From JAWKWH01 sp963669455 (lineage in GTDB: Bacteria > Pseudomonadota > Alphaproteobacteria > Rhizobiales > Rhizobiaceae), in contig OY770026.1 in the NCBI GenBank assembly GCA_963669455.1, forward strand, positions 372,001 to 436,000: a DNA stretch of 64,000 nucleotides. Direction: 5' to 3'. Of this stretch, positions 6,799 to 15,923 are shown in pieces. Position numbers and translations under genes: made by a program. Positions within the stretch are counted from its first letter, which is position 1. Every line of letters starts with the position of its first letter. The notes beneath the pieces were generated by a model that saw only the letters and a list, made by a program, of their open reading frames with translations, had not been told where the DNA came from and did not search any database.

Positions 6799-9114
6799 AT
6801 GCCAGATCATCAAACTACCGGTTCTGCCAGGCGTGGCGGGTCACTGCTTTCAGCGGCAGGCGAACGGGAAGAAGATCAGCTCCAGCGTCACCGGTTAGCA
6901 AGGCCCAGGCAAGAAACTCGGCCCAATGCGCTGCTGCACGAATTGGCAACGAGGCCCGACCCGCAAGAACTGCCCGGCGCCGGGATTAATGCGGATGCCC
7001 AGGGCGAGCTGAGTGCGGATATTGAAGCTGGGACAAGAGATGATGAGCCGGCTAAACCCCAACACATTGAGCCCGAACACGTTATGTCCCAACACGGGCA
7101 AGGCAACGCTGGCGGCGATGAAGCAAGCCGCCACCGCAGGGATGTGCGCTATGACGATCCCCGGCCGCTGATCGACCCGGCAAAGGTCATTGGTGGGATC
7201 CGCCGGTCAAAACGGCTGATTGCGGCAACGACGATCGCCGGTGCGCTGCTTGGTGTGCTGGTTGCTCTGGGAACGCCAAAACAGTATGTTTCAACCAGTG
7301 AAATACTGGTCGATCCGCGCGATATCAAACTGGTAGACCGGGAACTGGTTTCCAGCGATCTCGCGCCCAGCACTGCGATCGCTGTTGTCGAAAACCAGAT
7401 GCGGATCATGACATCGGGGCGCGTGGTCAACGAGGTGGTCAAACGTCTCAATCTTGATTCCGACCCGGAGTTCAACGGGTCGGCGAAGAGTTTTGGCCTG
7501 CGGGACATGATTGGCGAGTTACGCTCTTTATTGACCCGCCGCGACACCGCCGCAGATGGGCGCCGCAACCGTGCGCTAGCCGTTCGATATCTGGTGGAAA
7601 ACCTCGCAGTATCCAGGGGTGGAAAAACCTTCGTCATTACGGTCGACGTCACATCGCAAAACCCGGAAAAATCCGCTCTGATCGCCAACACACTGACCGA
7701 TGTGTTTATCGATTATAGCAGCGAATATCTTTCCACCACCGCTGGACGGGCAGCTGACGAACTCGGCGCGAAGTTAGAGGAATTGCGCGATAGTGTCGAA
7801 GATGCAGAGCGAAAAGTAGAGGCGTTTAGAAGCGAAAATGACCTTATCGACGCCAGGGGGCGCCTGATCTCCGACGATGAGATCATCAAGATCAATGACC
7901 AACTGGCCACCGCCCGGTCGCGAACCATTGAACTGAGTGCCAGGGCCGCCTCGGCGCGTGCGCTTGACTTAAACTCGGTTGTTGGAGGTTCTCTTCCCGA
8001 AGGTGTCAGTTCCAATCTGATTACAGAATTGCGAACCCAGTATGCAGATCTGGTGCGAAGCGCTGACCAGGCGGCGGTCAAATTTGGCACAAAACATCCC
8101 GAACGCCAGGCGATCGAGGCGCAGCTTGCCGGTGCGCGCGAACAGTTGCGCAGCGAATTGCGGCGGATCGCGGCGTCGATGCAGATTGAATTGAAACGCG
8201 CCGTCGAACTGGAACAGAAATTGGCAGCCCGGCTCGCAGCCTTAAAGGCGCGGCAGGCCGATGCCAGCGATGACATGGTGGCGCTGCGTGAACTGGAACG
8301 CGACAGTGCTGCAAAACGGGCGGTCTATGAGTCTTATCTTCTGCGCGCACGCGAAACCGGCGAGCAGCGGGATCTGAACTCGGCCAATATCAGGGTGATT
8401 TCTCCGGCCGAGCCGCCTCTGGACGCGCTGGCGCCGTCGAGGTCGACAATTGCACTGGCCGGATTATTGAGCGGGTTTCTGCTGGGCATCGGTCTGGCAG
8501 GTATGCGGGGCGCTGCGACGGGAATGTTCGGTGGGTCACCAGTTGGACCGGCCGACCCAGGACATCAGCCGGCATCGCCAAAAAATGATCGCACCGGTGA
8601 CAGAACACGACGTCGCTGGACGAAAGAGCCCGGCGAAGAAAGCACCCGGCCGGAAACGGCAGCAGAACAGCAGCCAGACACTTCACTTTCGATGACGGGG
8701 CAGGCTCCACCCGATGGTCCGCCCCCATGGGCGGCCACCGCATTTGCGCAGCACCACCCCGCATCACCATACCATCCGGTGCAAGCGGCCTACCCGCCGG
8801 CTGTGGCCTTTGGCGGACATGTCTACCCACCTGTTGCTGCACCGCCTCCGCCGGGTTACGGGATGCCCGTCATGGCACCAGCCGCGCAACCGCCCTATTC
8901 AGCAGCGATGGTACCACCTCAACAGCAGGTACCGCCCTTTACCCAGCCGCAGGCCCAAACACCGGCACCCGATCCGGTCAGACCCAATGAGCGCGCGACA
9001 GACCCAAAACCGCCTTATGACAGAGACGGGGTGGAAACCCTTCGCGATGATCTGCGCGAGGTTAAGGCTGCGATCTATGATCTAGCCGAACGGCGCCGAC
9101 GCCGGGTGGCTTGA
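6799..9114 (+). CDS. GumC/Wzc-like polysaccharide chain-length protein without kinase domain
   Basis: The 771-residue product has a polar, Gln/Arg-rich cytoplasmic N-terminus (about 1-118) and a Wzz domain that opens with a first membrane helix at about 136-156. A long coiled-coil periplasmic part follows (about 300-530), including RQADASDDMVALRELERDS and VYESYLLRARET, the usual place of the GNVR region. A second helix lies at about 548-570. Instead of the BY-kinase of Wzc or ExoP, a roughly 200-residue Pro/Gln/Ala-rich disordered tail follows, ending in a short charged helix (VETLRDDLREVKAAIYDLAERRRRR). Such proteins co-polymerise with the Wza exporter and set chain length. The ATG at 6799 is preferred over the TTG at 6742. 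Confidence 0.82.
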   Translation: MPDHQTTGSARRGGSLLSAAGEREEDQLQRHRLARPRQETRPNALLHELATRPDPQELPGAGINADAQGELSADIEAGTRDDEPAKPQHIEPEHVMSQHGQGNAGGDEASRHRRDVRYDDPRPLIDPAKVIGGIRRSKRLIAATTIAGALLGVLVALGTPKQYVSTSEILVDPRDIKLVDRELVSSDLAPSTAIAVVENQMRIMTSGRVVNEVVKRLNLDSDPEFNGSAKSFGLRDMIGELRSLLTRRDTAADGRRNRALAVRYLVENLAVSRGGKTFVITVDVTSQNPEKSALIANTLTDVFIDYSSEYLSTTAGRAADELGAKLEELRDSVEDAERKVEAFRSENDLIDARGRLISDDEIIKINDQLATARSRTIELSARAASARALDLNSVVGGSLPEGVSSNLITELRTQYADLVRSADQAAVKFGTKHPERQAIEAQLAGAREQLRSELRRIAASMQIELKRAVELEQKLAARLAALKARQADASDDMVALRELERDSAAKRAVYESYLLRARETGEQRDLNSANIRVISPAEPPLDALAPSRSTIALAGLLSGFLLGIGLAGMRGAATGMFGGSPVGPADPGHQPASPKNDRTGDRTRRRWTKEPGEESTRPETAAEQQPDTSLSMTGQAPPDGPPPWAATAFAQHHPASPYHPVQAAYPPAVAFGGHVYPPVAAPPPPGYGMPVMAPAAQPPYSAAMVPPQQQVPPFTQPQAQTPAPDPVRPNERATDPKPPYDRDGVETLRDDLREVKAAIYDLAERRRRRVA

Positions 9115-9248
9115 CGCGGCCGGAGATTGCCGCATGTAGGGAGTTGGTTGGAAAAACCCGGTTTCGGATTGCCAATCGGTTTGCTGGTGAAGTAGCTTTT
9201 CAAAAAAGCCTGTTTCAACCATGACCACCTTTATTAGAAGTCTCCGCG

Positions 9249-10211
9249 ATGTCCGATGCGATCACAACGAACCGGCAGTTTGTTTTTCTGCTGGTGGACA
9301 AATTTTCAATGTTTTGCCTGGCTGCGGCAATCGACGCCTTGCGCTCAACGAACCGGTTATCGAACCGTGAATTTTATCAATGGACGACGGTGTCGGCGGA
9401 CGGGGAAGCGGTGTTTGCCTCCAATGGCCTGCCGATAAAGGTCGACTATGCCGTATCGGATATGCCCGCTGGCGATATTTTGTTCATTTGTGCCGGGCTG
9501 ACGACCGAATTTCCCGAAAAGAGCAAAGTGTTGGGTGCGCTGCGCAGCTGGGGCCGCCGTGGCGGCATGATAGGCGGCCTGTCACTCGGCTCCTACGTGC
9601 TTGCCGAGGCGGGGCTATTGGAAGGCCGCCGCTGTACGATCCACTGGGAAAACCGCGCCAGTTTTCAAGAGCGTTTTCCCGATATTGAGTGCACCGGAAA
9701 TGTGTTTGAAATCGATCACAAGCGCTACACATGTGCCGGCGGCACCACATCGTTCGATCTCATGTTGGAGATCGTTCGCGGTGATTTCGGCGCCGGGCTT
9801 GCCAATGAAGTTGCAAACCAGTTTCAGCACGAACGTATCCGCACCGCTACCGACCGCCAGCGCGTCGGGCCGGAGCGGGATCTGGCGGGCAAATCGGAGA
9901 AACTGCGCAAGATCGTTGAGCTGATGGCCGACAATCTCGACGAGCCTTATTCAGCCGTGCAACTGGCCAAATCGGCCGGTCTTTCCGTTCGCCAGGTGGA
10001 GCGGTTGTTTTTGCGTCATCTCCACATGACGCCGGGCCGCTATTATATGCGGCTCAGGCTGGAGCGTGCACGCGAACTTTTGCGCCAGACGAACCTGCCG
10101 ATCCTGGATGTGGCCATCGCGACGGGCTTTACCTCACATTCCTATTTCGCCCAGAGTTACCGCACACTGTTTGGCAGGCCGCCAAGCGAGGAACGCAGAA
10201 CCGCATATTAG
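9249..10211 (+). CDS. GlxA-family transcriptional regulator (DJ-1/PfpI plus AraC HTH)
   Basis: In this 320-residue protein, residues about 10-190 form a class I glutamine amidotransferase-like (DJ-1/PfpI) domain and about 215-315 an AraC/XylS helix-turn-helix domain (SAVQLAKSAGLSVRQVERLF and DVAIATGFTSHSYFAQSYR). It resembles GbdR/CdhR-type regulators of quaternary amine and amino acid catabolism. The nucleophile elbow reads GGLSLGSYVLAEAGLL, so the usual cysteine is serine here, which suggests a ligand-sensing rather than catalytic domain. The target genes are not evident from the neighbours. The stop codon forms one edge of a terminator hairpin shared with edd. Confidence 0.85.
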   Translation: MSDAITTNRQFVFLLVDKFSMFCLAAAIDALRSTNRLSNREFYQWTTVSADGEAVFASNGLPIKVDYAVSDMPAGDILFICAGLTTEFPEKSKVLGALRSWGRRGGMIGGLSLGSYVLAEAGLLEGRRCTIHWENRASFQERFPDIECTGNVFEIDHKRYTCAGGTTSFDLMLEIVRGDFGAGLANEVANQFQHERIRTATDRQRVGPERDLAGKSEKLRKIVELMADNLDEPYSAVQLAKSAGLSVRQVERLFLRHLHMTPGRYYMRLRLERARELLRQTNLPILDVAIATGFTSHSYFAQSYRTLFGRPPSEERRTAY

Positions 10212-10232
10212 AGCGGTTTTCGACACGCTCTA
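10209..10232. terminator. Bidirectional hairpin between convergent genes
   Basis: A perfect 7-bp stem TAGAGCG/CGCTCTA (10209-10215 and 10226-10232) encloses a 10-base loop and is followed by AAAAT. The stop codons of the GlxA-type gene (10209-10211) and of edd (10230-10232) form the outer base pairs of the stem. Confidence 0.65.
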
Positions 10233-12044
10233 AAATACCGCTGCGCCCTCATCAGCCGGACCGACACGGTTTCTGAAGCCGGCAAATAATTCGCGGCCAA
10301 AGCCAAATTCATTTTCCGACAGGTCGGGTTCCGGTGCCGGGCGCGCGTCAAGTTTGTCTTTTTCGACCAGCACTTCAAGCGTTCCTTTATCCGGATCAAG
10401 CCGCACAATATCGCCGGCACGAACCTTGCCGATCGCCCCGCCATCAAGCGCTTCCGGTGTCACGTGAATGGCAGCCGGTACCTTGCCGGAAGCGCCTGAC
10501 ATACGCCCGTCGGTTACAAGGGCAACCTTGAATCCACGATCCTGCAATATGCCGAGATAAGGGGTCAGTTTGTGCAGCTCCGGCATGCCATTGGCGCGGG
10601 GGCCCTGAAAACGGACAATCGCCACCAGATCGCGATTAAGTTCGCCCGCCTCGAATGCCTTTTGCAAATCCTGCTGGTATTCGAAAATCACAGCGGGTGC
10701 TTCCACCAGCCGGTTTTCCGGCTTTACCGCCGATGTCTTGATGATTGCCGTTCCAAGATTTCCGTTGAGCACCTTTAACCCGCCGGTCGGCTGAAAGGCC
10801 TGGCTTACCGGAGATACGATTTTCAAGTTCCCGCTTTCGGCAGGCACCGGATTGCGCTCCACCTGGCCATCCTTGCCAAGCCTGGCTTCGACCGCATAAT
10901 CGCGCAGTCCGGCTCCCCAAACGGTCGCGGCATCCTCGTGCAACAGGCCTGCATCGAGCAACTCCTTGATGACGAAGCCGAGCCCGCCGGCAGCAGCGAA
11001 GTGATTAACGTCGGCAAGGCCATTGGGGTAGACCCGCGCCAGCAATGGTATGGTGTCGGAAATGTCGGAAATATCCTGCCAGGTGAGCTTGATGCCGGCG
11101 GCCGCGGCAATGGCTACCAGGTGCAGCGTATGATTGGTCGACCCGCCAGTGGCGTTAAGGCCGACAACGGCGTTGACGATGGATCTTTCATCGATCATCC
11201 GGCCTGCCGGGGTAAATCCATCGCCAAGAGCGGTTATCGCCAGCGCTCGTTTTGCCGCCTCCCGGGTCAGCGCATCGCGAAGCGGCGTTCCCGGATTGGC
11301 GAAGGAAGAACCCGGCGTGTGCAGACCCATAAATTCCATCAGCATCTGATTGGAGTTGGCCGTGCCGTAGAATGTGCAGGTACCCGGGCCGTGATAGGAA
11401 CGCGATTCCGCCTCAAGCAACTGGCTGCGGCTGGCCTTTCCCTCGGCATAAAGCTGGCGGACACGCGCTTTCTCGTCATTCGGCAGGCCCGAGGTCATGG
11501 GACCGGCGGGAATGAAAACGGCAGGCAGATGACCGCTGGTGAGGGCCGCGATCATCAGGCCCGGTACGATCTTGTCGCAAACGCCCAGATAGACGGCGGC
11601 ATCGAACATGCCGTGCGACAGGCCGATTGTGGCGGCCATGGCGATCACGTCACGGGAAAACAGCGACAATTCCATTCCCGGCCGGCCCTGTGTCACCCCA
11701 TCGCACATGGCCGGAACCCCACCGGCCACCTGGGCGACGCCACCTTCATCACGGGCGGCCTGCTTGATCAGGGCGGGAAAGGTTTCAAATGGCTGATGGG
11801 CCGAAAGCATGTCGTTGTAGGCGGTAATGATGCCCAAATTCGCCACTTCGTGCCCGGCAAGGCGGGCCTTGTCGCCGGTTTCGCTGGCGGCAAAGCCATG
11901 TGCAAGATTGCTGCAGGAAAGCGCAATTCGCTTCGGACCTGCATCAGCGGCGGCGGCAAGGCGTTCAAGATAGGCCTGCCTGCCGGGCCTGGATCGTTCG
12001 GCAATCCTTTTGGTAATGGCTGCGATTTTTCTGGTAACTGTCAC
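10230..12044 (-). CDS. edd: Phosphogluconate dehydratase
   Basis: Edd converts 6-phosphogluconate to 2-keto-3-deoxy-6-phosphogluconate, the committed step of the Entner-Doudoroff pathway. The product has 604 residues, the usual Edd length, and shows IlvD/Edd family segments ITAYNDMLSAHQPFETFP, AMCDGVTQGRPGMELS, NATGGSTNHTLHL and VTDGRMSGASGKVPAAIH. The cysteines in AMCDG and GVCDK fit the Fe-S cluster ligands. The GTG at 12044 is chosen because GGGAG lies 7 bases upstream and it overlaps the pgl stop (GTGA). A TTG at 12065 is the rejected alternative. It is the last gene of a zwf-pgl-edd operon; eda is not in the window. Confidence 0.95.
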   Translation of the reverse strand: MTVTRKIAAITKRIAERSRPGRQAYLERLAAAADAGPKRIALSCSNLAHGFAASETGDKARLAGHEVANLGIITAYNDMLSAHQPFETFPALIKQAARDEGGVAQVAGGVPAMCDGVTQGRPGMELSLFSRDVIAMAATIGLSHGMFDAAVYLGVCDKIVPGLMIAALTSGHLPAVFIPAGPMTSGLPNDEKARVRQLYAEGKASRSQLLEAESRSYHGPGTCTFYGTANSNQMLMEFMGLHTPGSSFANPGTPLRDALTREAAKRALAITALGDGFTPAGRMIDERSIVNAVVGLNATGGSTNHTLHLVAIAAAAGIKLTWQDISDISDTIPLLARVYPNGLADVNHFAAAGGLGFVIKELLDAGLLHEDAATVWGAGLRDYAVEARLGKDGQVERNPVPAESGNLKIVSPVSQAFQPTGGLKVLNGNLGTAIIKTSAVKPENRLVEAPAVIFEYQQDLQKAFEAGELNRDLVAIVRFQGPRANGMPELHKLTPYLGILQDRGFKVALVTDGRMSGASGKVPAAIHVTPEALDGGAIGKVRAGDIVRLDPDKGTLEVLVEKDKLDARPAPEPDLSENEFGFGRELFAGFRNRVGPADEGAAVF

Positions 12045-12736
12045 CCTGTTTCTCCCGGTGCCCAATAGATATCCACCGCGCCGCCGGCATGTTTGATGAC
12101 ATCAAAGATCGGCGATTTATCGTCATTGGCCAATACGCCAAGAAGATGTTCTTTCTTTTCCAGCCCCTCGATGTGCACAAAAATATGGTGCGCTGAGGTC
12201 AGTTTCGACAATGACAGTGTGAGGCGGGCTTCGCCGGCCCTTGTTGACTGAACCGCATGAACGGTGGTGCTGTTTTCAGGATCGAGTACGCCAGCGAGAT
12301 TGGGGTCGTCGGCAAAGAAAGAGGCCGTGTGTCCATCGGTTCCCATGCCAAGAACGACAACATCAATGGCACCCAGCGCGGCAATGCGCGCATCGGCCCG
12401 CGATGCGGCATCAGTGATATCGCCGGGGCCGAACAGGCCGGTGAATTTGGCCGCCGCCGCATCGGCCTGGAGCAGGTTCAGCGTCACCAACCGCTCATTG
12501 GACCGCTCGGATGATGGCGGAACGAACCGTTCGTCGACAAGGACGACGGTAACCGAACGCCAGTCGAGCGGTTTGCGGGCAAGTGCACGAAAGAAGGTTG
12601 CCGGTGTCGATCCACCGCTTACCGCCAGAACCGCCTGCCCTTTTTTACCGATTGTCTGTCGCAGTCTTTCGGCTACCGCTTCGGCAAGAGCTGTAGCCAA
12701 AAGCTGCGGTGCTGCAAATTCGTACCATTCAGCCAT
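12041..12736 (-). CDS. pgl: 6-phosphogluconolactonase
   Basis: Pgl hydrolyses 6-phosphogluconolactone, the product of Zwf. The protein has 231 residues and shows the NagB/Pgl motifs VSGGSTPATFFRALA near residue 45, VVLVDERFVP and LGMGTDGHTASFFAD. The ATG at 12736 follows the zwf stop by seven bases and has GAGG upstream. An in-frame start further back (12772), inside zwf, was rejected. The position between zwf and edd and the overlap with edd confirm the role. Confidence 0.95.
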   Translation of the reverse strand: MAEWYEFAAPQLLATALAEAVAERLRQTIGKKGQAVLAVSGGSTPATFFRALARKPLDWRSVTVVLVDERFVPPSSERSNERLVTLNLLQADAAAAKFTGLFGPGDITDAASRADARIAALGAIDVVVLGMGTDGHTASFFADDPNLAGVLDPENSTTVHAVQSTRAGEARLTLSLSKLTSAHHIFVHIEGLEKKEHLLGVLANDDKSPIFDVIKHAGGAVDIYWAPGETG

Positions 12737-12743
12737 CTTTGCC

Positions 12744-14216
12744 TCACTCACTTTCGTGCCAGGTGCGGCCATCGCGCTCGATCAGGGCAACGGAAGCAGA
12801 TGGGCCCCAGGTTCCAGAGGTGTAGCCCACGACCTTCTGATGCGTTTCGCTCCACGAGGACAGGATCGGATCAATCCAGTGCCACGCAGCCTCGACCTCA
12901 TCGCGGCGCATGAACAACGTCTGATTGCCCCGAATGACATCCATGATGAGGCGCTCATATGCGTCCGGATTGCGAACATCGAATGCCTCGGCAAAACTCA
13001 TATCAAGCGGCACATGGCGCAACCGCATTCCGCCGGGGCCGGGGTCCTTGATCATGATCCACTGTTTTACGCCTTCATCGGGTTGCAGCCTGATGACCAG
13101 CTGATTGGCGCTAACGTGGCCGGCATGTTCCCCGAAAATCGAATGGGGTATGGGCTTGAACTGGACGACGATTTCGGACACGCGGCTTGCAATACGCTTT
13201 CCGGTTCTCAGATAAAACGGCACGCCGGCCCAGCGCCAGTTTTTTAATTCGGCCTTGATGGCGACAAAGGTTTCCGTGTCGCTTTCGCCGCTTTCCAGTT
13301 CTGACAGATAGGCAGGAACGGCGCCATCGGCAGACGCGCCTGCCTGATATTGGCCACGGACCGTCGCCCTGGCGGCATTGGTGTTGTCGATCGGGGCAAG
13401 CGCGCGCAAAACCTTTAGCTTTTCATCGCGAACATTATCAGCATCCGTCGAGGCGGGTGCCTCCATCGCTACCAGACACAGAAGTTGCAACAGGTGATTT
13501 TGCACCATATCGCGAAGGGCTCCGGCGCGATCATAATAATCGGCGCGGTCCTCCAGGCCAACGGATTCGGCAACGGTGATCTGAACATGGTCGATATGCG
13601 CCGAATTCCACAACGGCTCATAAAGCGCGTTGGCAAAACGCAGCGCCATCAGATTTTGCACCGTTTCCTTGCCGAGATAGTGATCGATACGGAAGATCTG
13701 ATGCTCGTCAAATACCGCGCCGATTATATCGTTGAGTGCGATGGCGGATTTCAGATCGCGACCGATCGGCTTTTCGACAACGATGCGGGTTTTGTCCGTA
13801 ACCAGACCTTCACGGGCGACGTGTTTGCAAAAATCGCCGAACAGCGAGGGACCAACCGCCAGATAAAAGGCGCGGATATTGTCGCTTTCGCCGATTGCGG
13901 CCTTGATATCGGCAAACCCGCTGCCTTTGCTCGCATCAACCGGCACATAGGACAGGCGCTTGAGGAATATTGACAGCCCGGCCTCATCGATTTCATCGGC
14001 CGCAATGTGTTTGCGCAGCGCCTGTTCGGCAAATTTGCGGAATTCCGCGTCGCTCATCACCGACCGGGAGGCGCCGATAACGCGGCTCGGCTCGCTAAAC
14101 TGACCCGCACGCTGCCGCTGGTAAAGTGCCGGCAGAAGCTTGCGTTCGCTGAGATCTCCCGTTGCACCGAAAATGATAAAGTCAAACGGGTCGACCGGTA
14201 TGATTTGACTACTCAT
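12744..14216 (-). CDS. zwf: Glucose-6-phosphate 1-dehydrogenase
   Basis: Zwf oxidises glucose-6-phosphate to the lactone and feeds the Entner-Doudoroff and pentose phosphate routes. The 490-residue product carries the nucleotide-binding FIIFGATGDLSERKLLPALY near its start and the catalytic RIDHYLGKETVQNLM motif near residue 180. Both are diagnostic. The ATG at 14216 gives the usual N-terminus; a longer frame to 14261 would run through a palindrome (14240-14283). It is the first gene of zwf-pgl-edd. Confidence 0.95.
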   Translation of the reverse strand: MSSQIIPVDPFDFIIFGATGDLSERKLLPALYQRQRAGQFSEPSRVIGASRSVMSDAEFRKFAEQALRKHIAADEIDEAGLSIFLKRLSYVPVDASKGSGFADIKAAIGESDNIRAFYLAVGPSLFGDFCKHVAREGLVTDKTRIVVEKPIGRDLKSAIALNDIIGAVFDEHQIFRIDHYLGKETVQNLMALRFANALYEPLWNSAHIDHVQITVAESVGLEDRADYYDRAGALRDMVQNHLLQLLCLVAMEAPASTDADNVRDEKLKVLRALAPIDNTNAARATVRGQYQAGASADGAVPAYLSELESGESDTETFVAIKAELKNWRWAGVPFYLRTGKRIASRVSEIVVQFKPIPHSIFGEHAGHVSANQLVIRLQPDEGVKQWIMIKDPGPGGMRLRHVPLDMSFAEAFDVRNPDAYERLIMDVIRGNQTLFMRRDEVEAAWHWIDPILSSWSETHQKVVGYTSGTWGPSASVALIERDGRTWHESE

Positions 14217-14239
14217 AGGATCTGTTCCAATTCGCCACC

Positions 14240-14283
14240 TGGACACTTCTAAAAAACCCATCTTTGGCTTTTGGAGGTGTCCA
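14240..14283. promoter_or_regulatory. Palindrome in the zwf upstream region
   Basis: Arms 14240-14254 and 14269-14283 pair at 13 of 15 positions around a 14-base loop, just upstream of zwf and about 135 bp upstream of the divergent aldehyde dehydrogenase gene. It could be an operator or a leader hairpin. No known regulator motif was recognised. Confidence 0.4.
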
Positions 14284-14418
14284 ATTGCAATAATCTAATC
14301 GATTTAAAATATCCAGTGCAGCGTTGTCGCATCTATGCGGTTTGTGCAAAAACAGCTATTTAGACGGCTTTGGATTGCCTCATGCCAATCCTAACCACGA
14401 CCTAAAAGGAATTGTCCG

Positions 14419-15894
14419 ATGAGTGTTCACCTTTCGCGCATAATCGCCGAAGGCAAGGCGTTTCAGCAGCTCATCGGCGGCAAAACCGCTGACAGTGTAG
14501 ATGGCGAGCGGATCAATGTCACTTCGCCGTCTGACGGCCGGGCGTTTGCATCGATCCCCGCTTCCAGTGCCGTGGATGTCGATATTGCTGTTCGTGCGGC
14601 GCGCGCGGCGTTTGACACCGGACCATGGGGGCGGATGCCGGCTTTCGAGCGCGGCCGCATACTGACGCGGCTGTTTCAGCTGGTGGAACAGGCAGGTGAA
14701 GAGCTTGCCGCATTGGAATCGCGCGATACCGGCAAGCCGGTTCGTCAGGGCATTGCCGATGTCGCGGCGACGTGCCGGTACTATGAATATTATGGCGGCG
14801 CAGCCGACAAGATACATGGCGACACAATTCCCTTTCTGGAAGGCTATACGGCACTGACATTGCGCGAGGCGCACGGTGTGGTGGCCGCAATTACCCCGTG
14901 GAACTATCCGTTGCAGATCAGCGCCCGGGTGATCGGCGCCGCACTTGCCATGGGCAATACGCTTGTTGTCAAACCGGCTGAAGACGCATCGCTGACAACG
15001 ATCCGTATCGCCGAGCTGGCGATTGAAGCCGGTCTGCCGGATGGCGTTTTAAACGTGGTGACCGGCTATGGCGCAACCGCCGGCGCAGCACTGAGCAGCC
15101 ATCCACTGGTCGACTATGTGACATTTACCGGTTCGCCGGCAACCGGCACGGCGATCCAGTCCGCCGCCGCTGCAAACAATCGCGGCGTGACGATGGAACT
15201 TGGCGGCAAGTCGCCACAGATCGTGTTTGCAGATGCCGATCTTGATGCTGCCATGCCGGTGCTGGTCAACGCCATCATCCAAAATGGCGGGCAAACCTGC
15301 TCGGCGGGAAGCCGGGTGCTGATCGAACGGCCGATCTATGCGGAAATCGCAGCCGAACTCGCATCGCGGTTTGCCGCGCTGGTTTCCGGTCCGCACGATG
15401 CCGATCTCGATCTTGGCGCGCTGATCAACGCAAAACAGCGCGAGCGGGTTGCAGGATATGTCACCGCTGCAAAGGAGGCCGGGATAGATTTATTGGCTGA
15501 GGGAAAGATCGACCCTGGCGCACCAGCGGGCGGGTATTATTTTCCAGCGGCTCTTTTTGGCGCGGTCGATCCCGCAGCAGCACTCGCCCAGGAGGAAGTG
15601 TTCGGCCCGGTTTTAAGCCTGTTTGCCTTTGAGGCCGAGGCTGACGCCATCAGGCTTGCCAATGACAGCGCCTTCGGGCTGGTGGCCGGTGTCTGGACCA
15701 AAGACGGTTCGCGGCAGCACCGGGTTGCCAAAGCCATTCGCGCCGGACAGGTTTATGTCAATGGCTACGGTGCAGGAGGCGGTATCGAATTGCCGTTTGG
15801 CGGGTTCAAGCGATCCGGTCACGGCCGCGAAAAAGGGTTTGAAGCGCTTTATGACATGAGTGCTGCCAAAACCATCGTCTTCAATCACGGGTAA
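14419..15894 (+). CDS. NAD(P)-dependent aldehyde dehydrogenase
   Basis: The 491-residue protein belongs to the aldehyde dehydrogenase superfamily: Asn162 in TPWNYPLQ, general base Glu260 in MELGGKSP and nucleophile Cys294 in GGQTCSAGSR are all present. GSPATG is the cofactor-loop turn. AAGGAATT lies 8 bases before the ATG. A short-chain dehydrogenase gene follows after 29 bases, so the two probably act in one catabolic route (alcohol to aldehyde to acid), with an anion permease downstream. The substrate cannot be read from the sequence; the DhaS or betaine/gamma-aminobutyraldehyde type is possible. Confidence 0.88.
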   Translation: MSVHLSRIIAEGKAFQQLIGGKTADSVDGERINVTSPSDGRAFASIPASSAVDVDIAVRAARAAFDTGPWGRMPAFERGRILTRLFQLVEQAGEELAALESRDTGKPVRQGIADVAATCRYYEYYGGAADKIHGDTIPFLEGYTALTLREAHGVVAAITPWNYPLQISARVIGAALAMGNTLVVKPAEDASLTTIRIAELAIEAGLPDGVLNVVTGYGATAGAALSSHPLVDYVTFTGSPATGTAIQSAAAANNRGVTMELGGKSPQIVFADADLDAAMPVLVNAIIQNGGQTCSAGSRVLIERPIYAEIAAELASRFAALVSGPHDADLDLGALINAKQRERVAGYVTAAKEAGIDLLAEGKIDPGAPAGGYYFPAALFGAVDPAAALAQEEVFGPVLSLFAFEAEADAIRLANDSAFGLVAGVWTKDGSRQHRVAKAIRAGQVYVNGYGAGGGIELPFGGFKRSGHGREKGFEALYDMSAAKTIVFNHG

Positions 15895-15923
15895 TACCGG
15901 AACACGACATCGGGGAGAATGAT

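Noticed and set aside
10938..12068. Long 376-codon plus-strand frame
   Set aside because: It is antisense to edd, whose motifs and operon context are unambiguous.
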